Shown here piece after piece: positions 36,171 to 47,167 of a stretch of DNA of 64,000 bases. The stretch spans positions 1-64,000 of the forward strand of contig NBAY01000091.1 of assembly GCA_002794775.1 (NCBI GenBank), written 5' to 3'. Each line of letters starts with the position of its first letter. Within the stretch, counting starts at the first letter, position 1. The DNA is from Porodaedalea pini. Its lineage: Eukaryota > Basidiomycota > Agaricomycetes > Hymenochaetales > Hymenochaetaceae. The notes beneath the pieces are model-generated. The model did not search any database. It saw only the letters and a program-made list of their open reading frames with translations, and was not told where the DNA came from. The position numbers and the translations under genes were made by a program.

Positions 36171-37335
36171 ATGCGTGCATCCGTATCACTCACCTCCTTT
36201 TTCTCGTCACTTCGAAGTCCGGTAGCCTCCTCACATCGGCTCATCCCTATTATTCAAATCGTCACTCCGACAGACCAGGCACCTTGTCGTCTCTCAACCG
36301 GGTTTCCTGGCGGTATTCGTCGCTGGCGGGGTGCACTAGGAACTTTAGGTGACCTGACGCTGCAGCTTCCGAGTCAGGGTCTGACTAGTGGCGCACGGCT
36401 TGCCCTTGCGCGCCAAGGCTGCGCGACGGGAAGTTTCCGACTCAATTGTGCGCGAAAGTCTTTACGTGCGCGACTCCCGTGGACATGCGATGTTTCAGCG
36501 GATTGAACTGGACGAGGAGCTGGATAAGGCACGATTGGGATTACGAGAGCGGCCGCCAATGCTGGCTGCTGTTGGAGCGAATTTTGCGACACCGACAAAC
36601 GAGGCCTTCAGTACTGGAAGTGACACGGCTGATCACCGTCCGGCCAGGAGGCCCTCGCTTCGGACACAGAAAAGAAATATGCTTGCTACACAAAGTATGC
36701 GCTTCGACTCTGGTGGACTCTCGAGCTGTGCGACATTCACTGCGGGCCTCTGCAATTTAGAAGACTATATTCGTGCCGGTGAAGCCGATTCTGCACCAGC
36801 CGAAATGCCAACTATCTGTTCCGCGCAAGAAATCGGTCAACTGTCCGTCTTAAGCGGCACCCCGAATTTATCTTGGCTCCATTCGCTCAGAAGGCTGGGA
36901 TTCTCAAATGCGAACAATTCCTCTGGAGTCAAGAAGAGGAGATCCGCCGGAGAGCTTGTCAAATCATTCTCTTGTATTGACTTCAACGCCTCCTTCTCCG
37001 AGGCGGACTTGACTCTTACTACGGATATGCTCTCACCTGACTTTAAGGACTCGAGTCACACTACGAAGAGTCAGTGCCAAAGCCCGACCATTCAGCTTGA
37101 GGCCGATAGCAAACCTGTTACCTTGTCGGACAAACTACATCGAGAAGGCTCCTGGACGCGGCTCCGGCGTAAAATTTCTGGAAAGATATCCGTGAAGCAG
37201 CTAGAATTTTCAGACGAGTTACGGACCCTGGATGGCTCGGTCAGCGTCGCTTCGGGTCTATTCCAAATTCTCGAACATGGGATGTCAGTGACTTGTGTTC
37301 AGCCTTGTGTTCAGCCTATAACTGCACACGCATAG
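36171..37335 (+). CDS. Uncharacterised Ser-rich protein
   Basis: Exons 36171-36348 and 36389-37335 give 374 residues; the intron is only 40 nt, so the join is tentative. The N-terminus is Arg/Ser-rich and could be a mitochondrial presequence. A charged helix follows (RESLYVRDSRGHAMFQRIEL, then DEELDKARLGL). The rest is Ser/Thr-rich with short basic patches (KKRRSAGELVKSFS; WTRLRRKISGKISVKQ). No domain is recognised. If the first exon is wrong, translation would start at the ATG around 36487. It is divergent from the ADAL gene with 250 bp between starts. Confidence 0.5.
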
Positions 37336-37663
37336 TCGCTTGGGAATCTTGTATTCTTCGTATGTTTTCGTCCTTTTGCTTCTGACTTCTGATATCTATT
37401 GGGTTAACATGATTGCTCTCGGTTTTGCGATTCAGTTTTACTTTCATTTTGTGTATGTATCCCTTCATTTCACCGCATCTGTAATATAAAGCACGAGCTC
37501 TACTTTTTCAATCATCATTTTTTGTTGTCACGTTTAAGCTCTCACGAACTCACTATTAACATTCCGCGGCTCCTGTTACATTTCGTGACAGAGATTGAGA
37601 TCACGAAATATTGAAACAGAAGAACCGACAAATTATGATAATATGTAAGAACACTCGATTCTT
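37336..37663. other. Convergent intergenic region
   Basis: These 328 bp of AT-rich sequence lie between two convergent 3' ends. No gene is seen. Confidence 0.4.
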
Positions 37664-39328
37664 TCAATATAAAGGAAACTTCGGATCGACGTCCGTCGCC
37701 CAGCTCCTGAGACCCCCGACAAGGTCTACAACCCCAGTGCAGTTGCTGTCAATCAGTGCGTCAGCGGCAATCTGAGAGTCATTTCCTAGACGGCAGACAA
37801 GAACTGTAAGCGTGTGCTTTGTCTTTTCTCCTGCCAGCAGCATCTTTCCATCTGTAGTCTCTGTCTCTGACATTGGGGAGATATATAAAGAGGGCGCGGC
37901 GACGATCTCTGACAAGGGTATGTCTGAGATAAATTTAAGCCTTGGGGGAAGAACTCTTGGGGAGATAGAAGCATGAACGTACTCTGAGAGTGCGGCAGAT
38001 GGCAAATACCGAATTCGACGGGGTTCCGTACGTCCAGTATTCGTACTGAATGCTTATCGGTTTCAAGCCGCTGGCTCAATTCCTACAAAATGCGAAAATT
38101 TCACAATTTCGCAGAATAGCAGAAATATTTCACGGCCAGCTTACCTTTGCGCTAATCCGCCTTCGAGAGTCGTCAGTGACCAGTCCGCGTTGCACCCAGT
38201 CTGGTCTAGGCCCACCGCATAAGGTAACGTAATCGAGCTCAGAGATCATTCCGAGCTTCTTGCCCTCGTCTCCGCACGCGGGACAGTTCTGCCGGCGTGC
38301 GCGCAACTTGATGCTTCTGAAAGGAGGGGACGCAAGTGCAGAGTAGATAAGAAGCGAGGGTTTGCCGTCTACGAAACAGACTTGTTGGAAACAGAAGAGA
38401 AGGGTATAGAGAGAGGATGCCGTACCGTGAAGACCAGATATAATTTTTATTGCCTCGACCGCTTGTAGCGAGCCAATGACACCTGTAACCGCACCCAGGA
38501 TGCCCGTCTCTTCACAACTTCCTGCCATTTCCGGTGCAGGCGGTGTCGGAAAGAGACAGCGATAGCATGGGCCATGCTCATTGACTCCATTTTGTGCTTG
38601 AGGATCGAGAGGCAGGTTGTATGTACAGAGCTGGCCATCGAGCCGCTGGGCTGCGCCGCTAACGAGTGGCCGACCGAGACGGGTGCAGGTGTCGGAGAGG
38701 AGGTAGCGCGCGGGAGCGTTGTCTGTACAGTCAAGGATGACATTGTACTCAGACAAAATACGCTCTGCATTGGAGGGATCGAGGGAGTGGTTGTACGCAT
38801 CGACGCGCACCGTACTGTTTAGCCTGTTTTATGAAATATTAGCAGCGGAAAGGCGCAAGTAAAGGGAAGAAGGACCTCTTGAGTGCTTGAGCGGCGGAGT
38901 CTACCTTTGGCATACCGAGACTTGGTTCAGAATGAAGAACTTGACGCTGCAGGTTGGAGATCTCAACAACGTCGTGGTCGACGATGCCAATCCGACCTGT
39001 ACACAAGCATAATATATCCTCAGGAAACCGTATAATGTCGTAAGAGGGAATGAGCACACACCAATACCTGCCGCGCAAAGATACTGCAGTGCAGGGCACC
39101 CAAGGCCTCCCGCACCGACAACCAGCACAGACGCATTCTGGAGTTTCACCTGCGCTGGTTATGGCCATGTCCCGCAGAGTAGATAGTTTATTGTCATTAT
39201 CGAGATGGAATAATCGCGCAGAGTCGGTGCACACCGGGAAGCCCGAGACCGTCGATGATCATCTGACGGCCATAGCGTCGATAGTCGGACAAGGATGAGA
39301 GCCCGAGGGCAGGTTCACTAGAGGACAT
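37664..39328 (-). CDS. UBA4: Adenylyltransferase/sulfurtransferase UBA4 (MOCS3)
   Basis: Right to left, exons 39328-39235, 39154-39062, 38996-38876, 38823-38145, 38082-37983 and 37923-37664 give 448 residues. The E1-like half has [15 protein letters not shown], the ATP-binding [33 protein letters not shown] and the zinc cysteines (CYRC and CPAC). The C-terminal rhodanese half has [20 protein letters not shown] and [14 protein letters not shown], whose Cys carries the persulfide. UBA4 activates Urm1 for wobble-uridine thiolation of tRNA, and in many species Mocs2A for molybdopterin. The acceptor of intron 1 (aaccag) was chosen for the [10 protein letters not shown] frame. The usual N-terminal coiled coil is absent. 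Confidence 0.92.
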
Positions 39329-39563
39329 TAATACTGTGAGAGTAATAAGAGCAAGTAAGAGTAAGTAAGATTCTAAGAAAGACTTTGAAACAGTACTACA
39401 TAGTCCGAATTGACTAGGAGTTCCCACGAATACAGTCTAGCAGGTTGCTGAAGCGCCTGTCGAGCTCATCGAGCAGGACGTCGAGGAACGTCGAGGTGCG
39501 TCTTCAATAAGCAATCGAGAAAATAATGAGCAATGAACTGACCATTTCTCCAGGGATGTGAGG

Positions 39564-40844
39564 ATGTCCACAATCCTTCGGAGTACCCTTCGGACGCAAT
39601 GTCTCTCAAATTCTTCAATTTTACCGTCACTAGGGGCGCGCCGTAGCTCGACGATAGTGTCGGCGGCATTCACGTCGTATTTTTGGAGAAATGACCAGTG
39701 GTCTGCGGTCCTTCGTCGACGTCAGCATCTACCTCGACGCGATGTCGTCTCTCAAGCTACGGTCCCAGCTGTATCCCTGCCGTCGGAAACTGTCCTCAAC
39801 ACCCTCGCACTCCAGACGTCCTATCCTCCCTCGCCTTCCGTAGTCGCCTATCGTCCCATTCCTGCCCTTACCCTTCCACGTCTCCTCACCATCTACTCTC
39901 AACTCTCAAAATCCCGCTTATCTGTGCTCATTGTCTTAACCGCCATGTCCTCCGTTGCGCTCTCCCCACTACCGACGACCGTGCCCGTCCTCCTCGCGAC
40001 CGCGCTCGGTACCGCACTCTGTTCTGCCTCGGCTAACACGCTCAACCAGCTCCAAGAGGTCCCGTTCGATGCTCAGATGGCGCGTACCCGTAACCGACCA
40101 CTTGTAAGGAAAGCGATCTCGCCGCTGCATGCTACTGGGTTTGCAGCTGTTACGGGCATCGCAGGCCCGGCTTTGTTATGGTTCTGTGTCAACCCTACAA
40201 CGGCGCTCCTTGGTGTGGCTAATATTGCATTATATTCGGGAGCGTATACGTACTTGAAGCGACACAGCATCGCGAACACTTGGGTCGGCGCCGTTGTTGG
40301 CGGTGTCCCGCCAGTCATGGGTTGGACCGCCTGCGGAGGCCACCTCCTCCCCTCCGCTGACTATCCTATACACCTTTTCCTCCCATTCTCCTCGCTCCCG
40401 CCTGCACTCGCAGACAACCCACTCGCGCCTCTCGCGCTTTTCATGCTGCTCTTCAGTTGGCAGTTCCCGCACTTCAACTCGCTCTCGTTCCTTGTGCGCG
40501 GGTCATATGCTCAGGCGGGTTATCGCATGCTCAGCGTTATCTCCCCTATGCGGAACGCTGCTGTTGCGCTTCGGCATGCATTTTTGCTCGTGCCAATATG
40601 CAGCGTGCTCTTTCCCCTCAGTGGACTCACCGACTGGGGATTCGCGTTGACCAGTCTCGTGCCCAATCTTATCTGCGTCCGGCACGCGTATACCTTCTGG
40701 CAAGTAGGTGGGAACAGCGAGAAGACCGCGCGCAAACTATTTTATGCGTCGCTGTGGTATTTGCCAGTTGTCATGGGCCTCATGATGGTGCACAAGAACG
40801 GGCTCGACTGGACGGGCTGGTTGAAAAAAGAGGAGTCGGAATAA
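39564..40844 (+). CDS. COX10: Protoheme IX farnesyltransferase COX10
   Basis: A single exon of 426 residues. The N-terminus is Arg/Ser-rich (MSTILRSTLRTQCLSNSSIL), as expected for a mitochondrial presequence. The UbiA-type prenyltransferase core has both Asp-rich loops: the first in ANTLNQLQEVPFDAQMARTR, with an N-x3-E/D variation, and the second region near GNSEKTARKLFY. Typical segments RNRPLV, NTWVGAVVGGVPPVMGW and FSWQFPHFNSLSF are present, with about eight membrane helices. It makes heme O for cytochrome oxidase. Intronless genes are rare in this window. Its start lies 235 bp from UBA4 and its stop 33 bp from the convergent ZNF830-like gene. Confidence 0.94.
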   Translation: MSTILRSTLRTQCLSNSSILPSLGARRSSTIVSAAFTSYFWRNDQWSAVLRRRQHLPRRDVVSQATVPAVSLPSETVLNTLALQTSYPPSPSVVAYRPIPALTLPRLLTIYSQLSKSRLSVLIVLTAMSSVALSPLPTTVPVLLATALGTALCSASANTLNQLQEVPFDAQMARTRNRPLVRKAISPLHATGFAAVTGIAGPALLWFCVNPTTALLGVANIALYSGAYTYLKRHSIANTWVGAVVGGVPPVMGWTACGGHLLPSADYPIHLFLPFSSLPPALADNPLAPLALFMLLFSWQFPHFNSLSFLVRGSYAQAGYRMLSVISPMRNAAVALRHAFLLVPICSVLFPLSGLTDWGFALTSLVPNLICVRHAYTFWQVGGNSEKTARKLFYASLWYLPVVMGLMMVHKNGLDWTGWLKKEESE

Positions 40845-40877
40845 TATTGTAGAGTAGATAATACAGCTTGTATTGAG

Positions 40878-41796
40878 CTATTTTGCTTTCCGTTTCGCGT
40901 CGCGCGCCCGTTTCAGCGCCTCGACGCGTGCCTTCAACAGTCCGACGCGTTCATCCGCCTCCTCTTGGGCACGTTCCTGTCGATACATCATTAAGACGCC
41001 GGCAAAAATGAACAAAGCGTGAACGCACCTCCTCTACCAGTCGGTCCATAATCAGCTCGCGTTCGTCTTGTTCCTTCCGCCTTCTTTTTTCTTCTTCCGT
41101 CTCCTCTTTCTTCTCTTCTACCCCGTTCGCGTCAGCGACGACTGCCGGCGGAAACCCCTCCGCACCGCTAGGTGCAAGCTCTGCCTCTGCAGCGACTGTC
41201 GCGCGGTCGAATGCTGCCCGTCGATCGTCCTCTTGCTCCTCTGTTGCGGCGCTCTGTGCGAGTAACGATGCCTGGAACTGTTCCCATTCAAGGTCAATCT
41301 GCGATTTAGTTTTGTCCGCTGTCGCTGCTGTCTGTGCAGACGCGTTTCCTTCCTCTTCCTCTTCATCGGCAGCAGAGATAACAGGCGCCTGTGATGGGTC
41401 CGAGAAGAAGTCGGCAGGGAAGCCTGAGGCGTTGGTAGGTTGTTGATTTGAGTTTGTGTGCGTTCCGTCAGGCTCGAAGCTCGTTCTCCTCTTCTTCGCG
41501 CTCGTAGCGTTCTCCTCCGCATCGACGTCCATGTCAACTCCCTCTTCCGCCTTCCTCTTTCCCATCCTTTTCAGCTGCCTCTCCCTCCCCTCTTCTTCCT
41601 TCGCTTTCAACTTCCGCACCGCAACGCGGTGCGCTTTACTGCCGACGTGGCCCTCCCACATTGCCGCGCTCTTCACGGGCACACCGCATGCAAAGCAGCG
41701 CAGTTGGCCGGCGGAGTTGTACGCTGCATACGGGTGTACGATGTGCGCTTCCGACTCTTGGCGCTTTGCGCGGAGGAGCGCGCGCGCGTCGGACAT
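40878..41796 (-). CDS. ZNF830/CCDC16-like zinc-finger protein
   Basis: Exons 41796-41029 and 40976-40878 give 288 residues. The first 60 residues hold MSDARALLRAKRQE, then a C2H2 finger (CFACGVPVKSAAMWEGH and SKAH). A lysine-rich nuclear segment follows (KRMGKRKAEE; SAKKRR), then an acidic linker and a highly charged coiled coil to the end. This is the layout of ZNF830, a spliceosome-associated protein. Extreme purine bias in the coiled coil produces long antisense ORFs that I ignored. Confidence 0.85.
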
Positions 41797-42015
41797 TCTG
41801 GCTTGAGAGCGTGATGGGAGACCGTAGAGGATTGGCGGCGCACGACGATCCTCTGCCTGGTCACGTGGGACTCGTCGACGATTTGACGGGAAAATTCAGG
41901 ACTTTGGATTCCCAAGCGTTGCTTCATTTCTACATTCTCGAGTTTACCCAGCTAGTACGTACTACTTCTCTGTCGCTCAGATACTTGTCATTGAAGGGAA
42001 TCAAAAGGAAAGGAA

Positions 42016-42567
42016 ATGTCCTCGTTCTTTGGGTCGTCGTCGAGTCCCTCCGCGCCAGGCGCGCCCACTGTCGCTTCTGCAGGTGCCGTGGCATGCGTGC
42101 TTTTCCTCTGAGCTATAGATGTGTCTGACATGTGGATGATAGACATGCAGGCGCGTAAGGAAAAGTTCATGGCTCAGATCCGCAACGAGCTCGCCTTAAA
42201 TGGTGCACAAGAGCTCATCAACGTATGTTTTCTCGTTTCATAGCTATATGAGTTTTACAGGACATTGATATTGCTCCTAGAAAATAAACGAAAAATGCTT
42301 TTCGAAATGCATCACGAAACCAAGCACGTCGTTGTCTAGTTCGGAGGAGGTATGTGTGTGCTGTCGATTGTATGTCCTCAGTGCTGACGAATCGAAACGC
42401 AGACGTGCCTTTCGAGGTGTATGGAAAGGTATATGGAAGCCTGTACGTCTGCGTTACTTTCTTTATGTATGTAAGATAATCTCATTATTTTTGTAGTCAA
42501 CATCGTTAGCAGAACATACGCAGCACGCCTAAGCCGGGAGCGCGACGAAAGCACCTTCGGCGCCTAA
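42016..42567 (+). CDS. TIM13: Mitochondrial import chaperone TIM13
   Basis: Exons 42016-42082, 42143-42222, 42281-42349, 42403-42442 and 42497-42567 give 108 residues. The small-TIM signature is present: twin CX3C (CFSKC and CLSRC) 18 residues apart, with ELALNGAQELINKINEK before and RCMERYMEAFNIVSRTYAAR after. Tim13 partners Tim8 in the intermembrane space to escort hydrophobic precursors to TIM22. It is divergent from the ZNF830-like gene (219 bp between starts). Confidence 0.93.
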
Positions 42568-42626
42568 TTCACCTCATAGACCGTACGCGTCTCTCATTAT
42601 CGCAAACATATCTAGGCATCCACACG

Positions 42627-44700
42627 CTACTCTACATAATATATTGCTATTTCGCAGTCCATGAATGTGGTCACTGCTTTTTGCCTTTCGCACCTTTTTT
42701 CGTGCGCCCGTGTGCCCCGGGCGCGTCTGATGCAGGAGTGGCTGACGCGTGTCCCGTCTTGTTGATGTGTTCGAACAACTTTGTACGCGAAGGGAAGGAG
42801 ATTTCGCATACATTGCATATCTAAGGGACATCGTTAGGACGTGAGTACAGAAAAAAACTGATATATGAGGACATACCAGCTGCGCAGATGCATTTGCCGC
42901 CTCAGCCTCTGAGCGCACTTTCTTAGCGGCCTCCCGTGCGCGACGCTTTTCCTTCTTCGAAAGTTCGGGCTTCGTATCCGCCTCCGCTTCCGCTTCATCA
43001 TCTTTGTCTCCGTTGAGTATGGTATCTAGAGGAACAACCATTTTAGGAGCTTTCCCGCCTTTCTTTCGGCGGGATTTTGGACGTGAGTCCGGGTCTGGGT
43101 CTGAGTCCACTTCGTGCCCGACGAAATCAGTTGATGTAGCCGCCTGTGCATCCCCGTTTACGACGTTCCCTTCGACAGTTTCTGGGCTCGCAGGCGGCTG
43201 ATCCTCTGACCCACTCTCCTCTTCCTCTCGGTCCTCCTTCACTCCCTGCCCGTCCTCCGCCGCTTCAGACTCTGCAAGTCCCAGCTCCTCCTCATCTGCC
43301 AGCATCTCCTGTCGGAGTGCCTCCATCTCCCGTAAATGCTTCTTGCTCCGCGCATGACTGTCCCACGCCGCCTCGCTCCGGAACGTTTTCCGACAAGCCA
43401 CGCACTCGAATGCCTCAGCGCCGTCTTCAGATTCCGAGTCCTCCTCGCCGCCACCGATGGTGTTACGCACGCGCGCACCCTCTGCAGCGGCCCACTCGTC
43501 TCCCGCATCGGGGGCGGTTGACAGAGCGTCAACGGCTTGCCAGGCCTGTGGGACGAAGGTGGAGGCGGCGGGTTTAGGTTTTGATGAGGACGGTGTAGAG
43601 GTGCCAGAGCCGCCGCGCGGTGTGGCTGCCTTCGTCGCGGCGAGAGCGGCCTGCTGCGCGATATGCGACTTGTATCGCGGATCCCGCTTTCGGATAAACG
43701 TCACCAGTGACTGCGGGAGAGAACCCTCTCAATTTCATCTCATAGAAGACAGACTAAGCATATACAGACCCGGATTGTATCGTTATACTCCTTCCTAGCC
43801 GCTTCGCGCGCTTTTTTGTTGTCGCGCTCCATCAGGCGGCGGACTTGACGGTCGGGTGCCTCGTTGACGTTCCATGCCTCAACCCACATGAAGTCCTTCG
43901 CAGTGACGAACCCAAGCCAGAAGTTGTAGAAGTAGCGCGCTCCCTCCTTCGCGCCAGTGCCTCCCGCTTTACGTCCGGCGGGTCCACTCCAGGTCCAGGT
44001 GGAGGTCCCAAATGATGGATAATCGGATAGAGTATGTGAGGTGAATGTACATTCATCGGTGGCGAGGCGGTTGAAGAGGTTACGGTATAGTGTGAAGAAG
44101 CCCTATATTTTGTCACGTTAGCTATCATAGTAAATCCGACCAAAGAATGGGATGTACAGTATCACTGTCGTCGAATCCAGTCCAATTTGACGCATTGAAG
44201 AAAGGCGCGAGGTGCCGCACGGTGAGTCCACGATCGCCCGATCGTCCGCCACCGCTGCCCCGCCGGACCTCCTCGAAGACGGTCTCGGCATCAGGCTCGG
44301 GCACAAGAGAGGCGCGATGCGAGTCATACCAAGCGCGTTCCTAGCACAACATTAATGTCTGCTTATATGCGCAATTCAATGCAGAGAACGCACCTGGTCA
44401 TCACTTAGAACCTATGGGCGACAGCCGTGTCCGGCCTGGTGTCAGTGAGCTCCTTGCATTGCAGAAGGAGGATAAGTAGAACAGCCGTACCTCGTACGCT
44501 TGCTGAATCGCTGCGAATCGCTTCGTCGCCGCCTCCACGTCGTCGTAGTTCTTGTCCGGGTGGTGCTTGAGCGCGAGCTTCCTGAAGGATCGCTTGATTT
44601 CGTCCACCGTCGCGTCCTCGTTCACTTCGAGTAGTGCATAGTAATCTTCTGGGACATCCTGCGCGGCGCTGACATTTTGGCGCGACTCGTTTGCGCCCAT
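42627..44700 (-). CDS. JJJ1: J-domain protein JJJ1/DNAJC21, last exon frameshifted
   Basis: Right to left, exons 44700-44491, 44411-44394, 44340-44158, 44102-43770, 43710-42877 and 42821-42627 give 590 residues. The J domain has [20 protein letters not shown] and the HPD motif in LKHHPDKN. A substrate region follows ([24 protein letters not shown]). The first C2H2 finger is [20 protein letters not shown] with KKH, followed by acidic and Lys-rich linkers. JJJ1 recruits Hsp70 to pre-60S ribosomes to release Arx1. In the last exon a second C2H2 finger starts correctly (CNVC...), but an AAAA run (plus-strand TTTT at 42780-42783) shifts the frame before its histidines; one base fewer would complete the finger and end at 42671. 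Exon 2 is only 18 nt. Confidence 0.88.
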
Positions 44701-44927
44701 AGTTCTTCAGGTACCTCGAGGACGACGGCGGCGCGCGAGGCGGAAGCCTATGCGCGCGCCGATCACTGCTTTGCAAAGTTTATTTTTATATGTATTTTCC
44801 TTCGCTTTCGCCACCTCTGCTCAGGAAAAGATAAAACTAAGCAGCACAGAGATATTGTTCAAGTACATGGTCAAGAATGGAAAGAGGGAAAAGTGGAATA
44901 GATGATCATGAGTTGAAGGTAGGATAA

Positions 44928-47083
44928 CTACTGGGTCTTTTTCCGCGACCGGGGGAAAATCAAGGACATAAACTGCTGCACGCGGTCCCTCTCACCGAGG
45001 AAACTGTGAAGAAGAATCAGCTGATTGCTTTCGATACATCTGCATAGGAGTAACCTACCATATAGCAAATAGAGCAAGTCCACATGATGCGCCGACGCCG
45101 AGATGAAGAATGCATGGTCGTGATCTTAGGACCCCTCGTCCCGCGGACCTCGCGATACTTTCGACGTCAAAAAGTTGGGCACTGAGACGCGTGACGATTC
45201 CTGCAGCCACAAATGTGAGCATAATGGAAAACGGAGGGAATACGTCCTTCCGCGATAACATTTTGATAATGTTCTCCGCATTTGTATGCCTATGGACGAG
45301 CGAGGAGATATACTGCGAGCAATAAAGAATCCGAGCAACTAAATTTGCAATGTTCGCATATACGACGGCCGTATCCCCAAGTCCCCCGAAACTGTATAGA
45401 GCGATTGTGAGCGTAATGTACGCCACGGAAGCACCAGCCATCCACCTGCGAAGAGAAATGAGCATGGAAGAGTGCCTCATCGCGATAAACCAGGGACGTA
45501 CTGGGACTGTCTAGCCAGTTCCTTTGATGATGCAACACTGGAGACGAAGGCCTCGAGGACACCATTTACCGCCAGCACAGGAATATACCACACCCAAGCG
45601 GATAGCACGGCTGGTGCACTCGTGTTCAAGTATCTAACTAGGGAGTGCTTTATCCAACGATCTGAGATTGAGTTTAATCTGAACTTGCTTACCTCGGTGG
45701 AAGTATTACGGACAGCACCAATCTCAAGTATGGTGATGCGAGGCTTAGCAGGAAAAGACTGAAGTGGCTGTAAATAAGCAGCAGTGAGCCTAAGCGTGTC
45801 AGCGACGACTGGAGAGCGCTAGCATCTAGAACTCCAGGATTACTCGAAGAAAGTGTCCTCGAGAAGAAGAGCCGTGACGTTTCCTCGATTGGCTGGAAGA
45901 AGATGCGTGCAATTAGGGCGCCTGGCCGAGAACACAATTCAACACGGAGAGGACGGAGAGGCCGGCGCCTCGGCGAAATGGAGAACTTACCATAGTTGTT
46001 TGCCACAGCATACCCGCCTTGATCTTTGAGAGGGCTGATACGCGATATAATTATCTTTGGGGTGAAATTGGCTTAATCAGAAGAAGCGAACTGCCGAGGG
46101 CAACGTAGCTACCTTGTCTCCCTCAGTCAGGATGTGCTTCATGAACCCTTGCGCGGTCATCGCCAAAGAAACTTCGAGCAAATTTTCATCGAAGAACGAG
46201 CGGGCTTTTGATGTCAAGCGTCTCAGCATTGGTGTTTCTACAGAGCTATGGTGTCTATTGAGTTAATGTCCCGTTGTCAAGAGGGGTAGGAGGTCACCTG
46301 TCGGACTCGAGACGGCCACTCCTTGACCGACGGAGAATGAATGATGTTGATCTCCCGAACTCAGTGACGTAGACGAGAAGTAAAGTTATTGAGTATGAAA
46401 GTTGACCGAGGGCGAAGGCTGCCAGACCAAGGTTTCCCAAGCCCCTAGACGATGAATCATAAACAAGAATCGTGACCGTTATGATGCTCTTGAGTATGAC
46501 CGCACTACCCTCTGCTCTGACGCGTACGGCAGAATTGAGCGACTGAACAGATCTGCCACAAACTTCAGTTTCATACGTGTCAAAATATGTAAGCCACGTA
46601 CCTAATATGCATTGGCTCGCTAAACAATTCCAGAACAGCTGCACTTGTGTACACGAGTACAGTAAGATTGAAGAAAGGCTGCTCCTTTGTTGCTCCGGAA
46701 GCGGAGTAGACGTACACAGCCGACGTCAGGGAGGAGACAAGGATCCCAGAATACACTGGTAATAATGCTATGTTCGAGACAAGCAAAGAGGGTTCCTTCT
46801 GTTCCTTGCTATTTACATTCGCCCTCAAAAGAGCATTCCTAAATCCCTCTCTGCTGAGGAAGAGTATGGTGTTGAGAAGGAGCTCGAGTTGAATTGATAC
46901 GGTGCCATAAACGTCGGGAGAAGCAAACCGTACGAGGGCTTGGTTAAGCGCAAATGTGACAAGCCGCGAAAGCAGCTGAAGGCGCATGAGCGACGAGGCC
47001 GACTTGAGGGCTGCATCGGCGAGGTTAGTCGTTGGAGCCTCAGTCTGCTGCTTTACTTGTGTGGTTTCGGAGCTCATCGCCAT
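44928..47083 (-). CDS. RFT1: RFT1, lipid-linked oligosaccharide/N-glycosylation ER membrane protein
   Basis: Eight exons (47083-46602, 46552-46298, 46254-46113, 46054-45991, 45921-45693, 45633-45502, 45445-45059, 45003-44928) give 588 residues. The N-terminus holds RLQLLSRLVTFALNQALVRF and LLNTILFLSREGFRNALLR, hallmarks of RFT1 and of the MATE/MurJ-like flippase fold. About a dozen hydrophobic helices follow. The conserved SAPAVLSAWVWYIPVLAVNG is recreated across the 45693/45633 junction. RFT1 is needed for Man5GlcNAc2-PP-dolichol to become available in the ER lumen. The start could also be the ATG at 47077; 47083 is the first. Confidence 0.92.
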
Positions 47084-47167
47084 CCGCCTCGAAGAGACGC
47101 GTGGCACGACGCGCCTTCGACGCGACTGGCCCGATTTGGCGTCCGACGTCTCTTCGACTCAAACGAC
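47084..47167. promoter_or_regulatory. 84-bp bidirectional promoter between RFT1 and RRP41
   Basis: The start codons of RFT1 (minus) and RRP41 (plus) are only 84 bp apart, so both promoters and both leaders must lie in or overlap this GC-rich stretch. No TATA box is visible. Confidence 0.6.

Noticed and set aside
41813..42128. Long plus-strand ORF starting MGDRRGLAAHDD near the TIM13 gene
   Set aside because: It covers the shared promoter and crosses the TIM13 first exon in another frame; the small-TIM exons explain the region.
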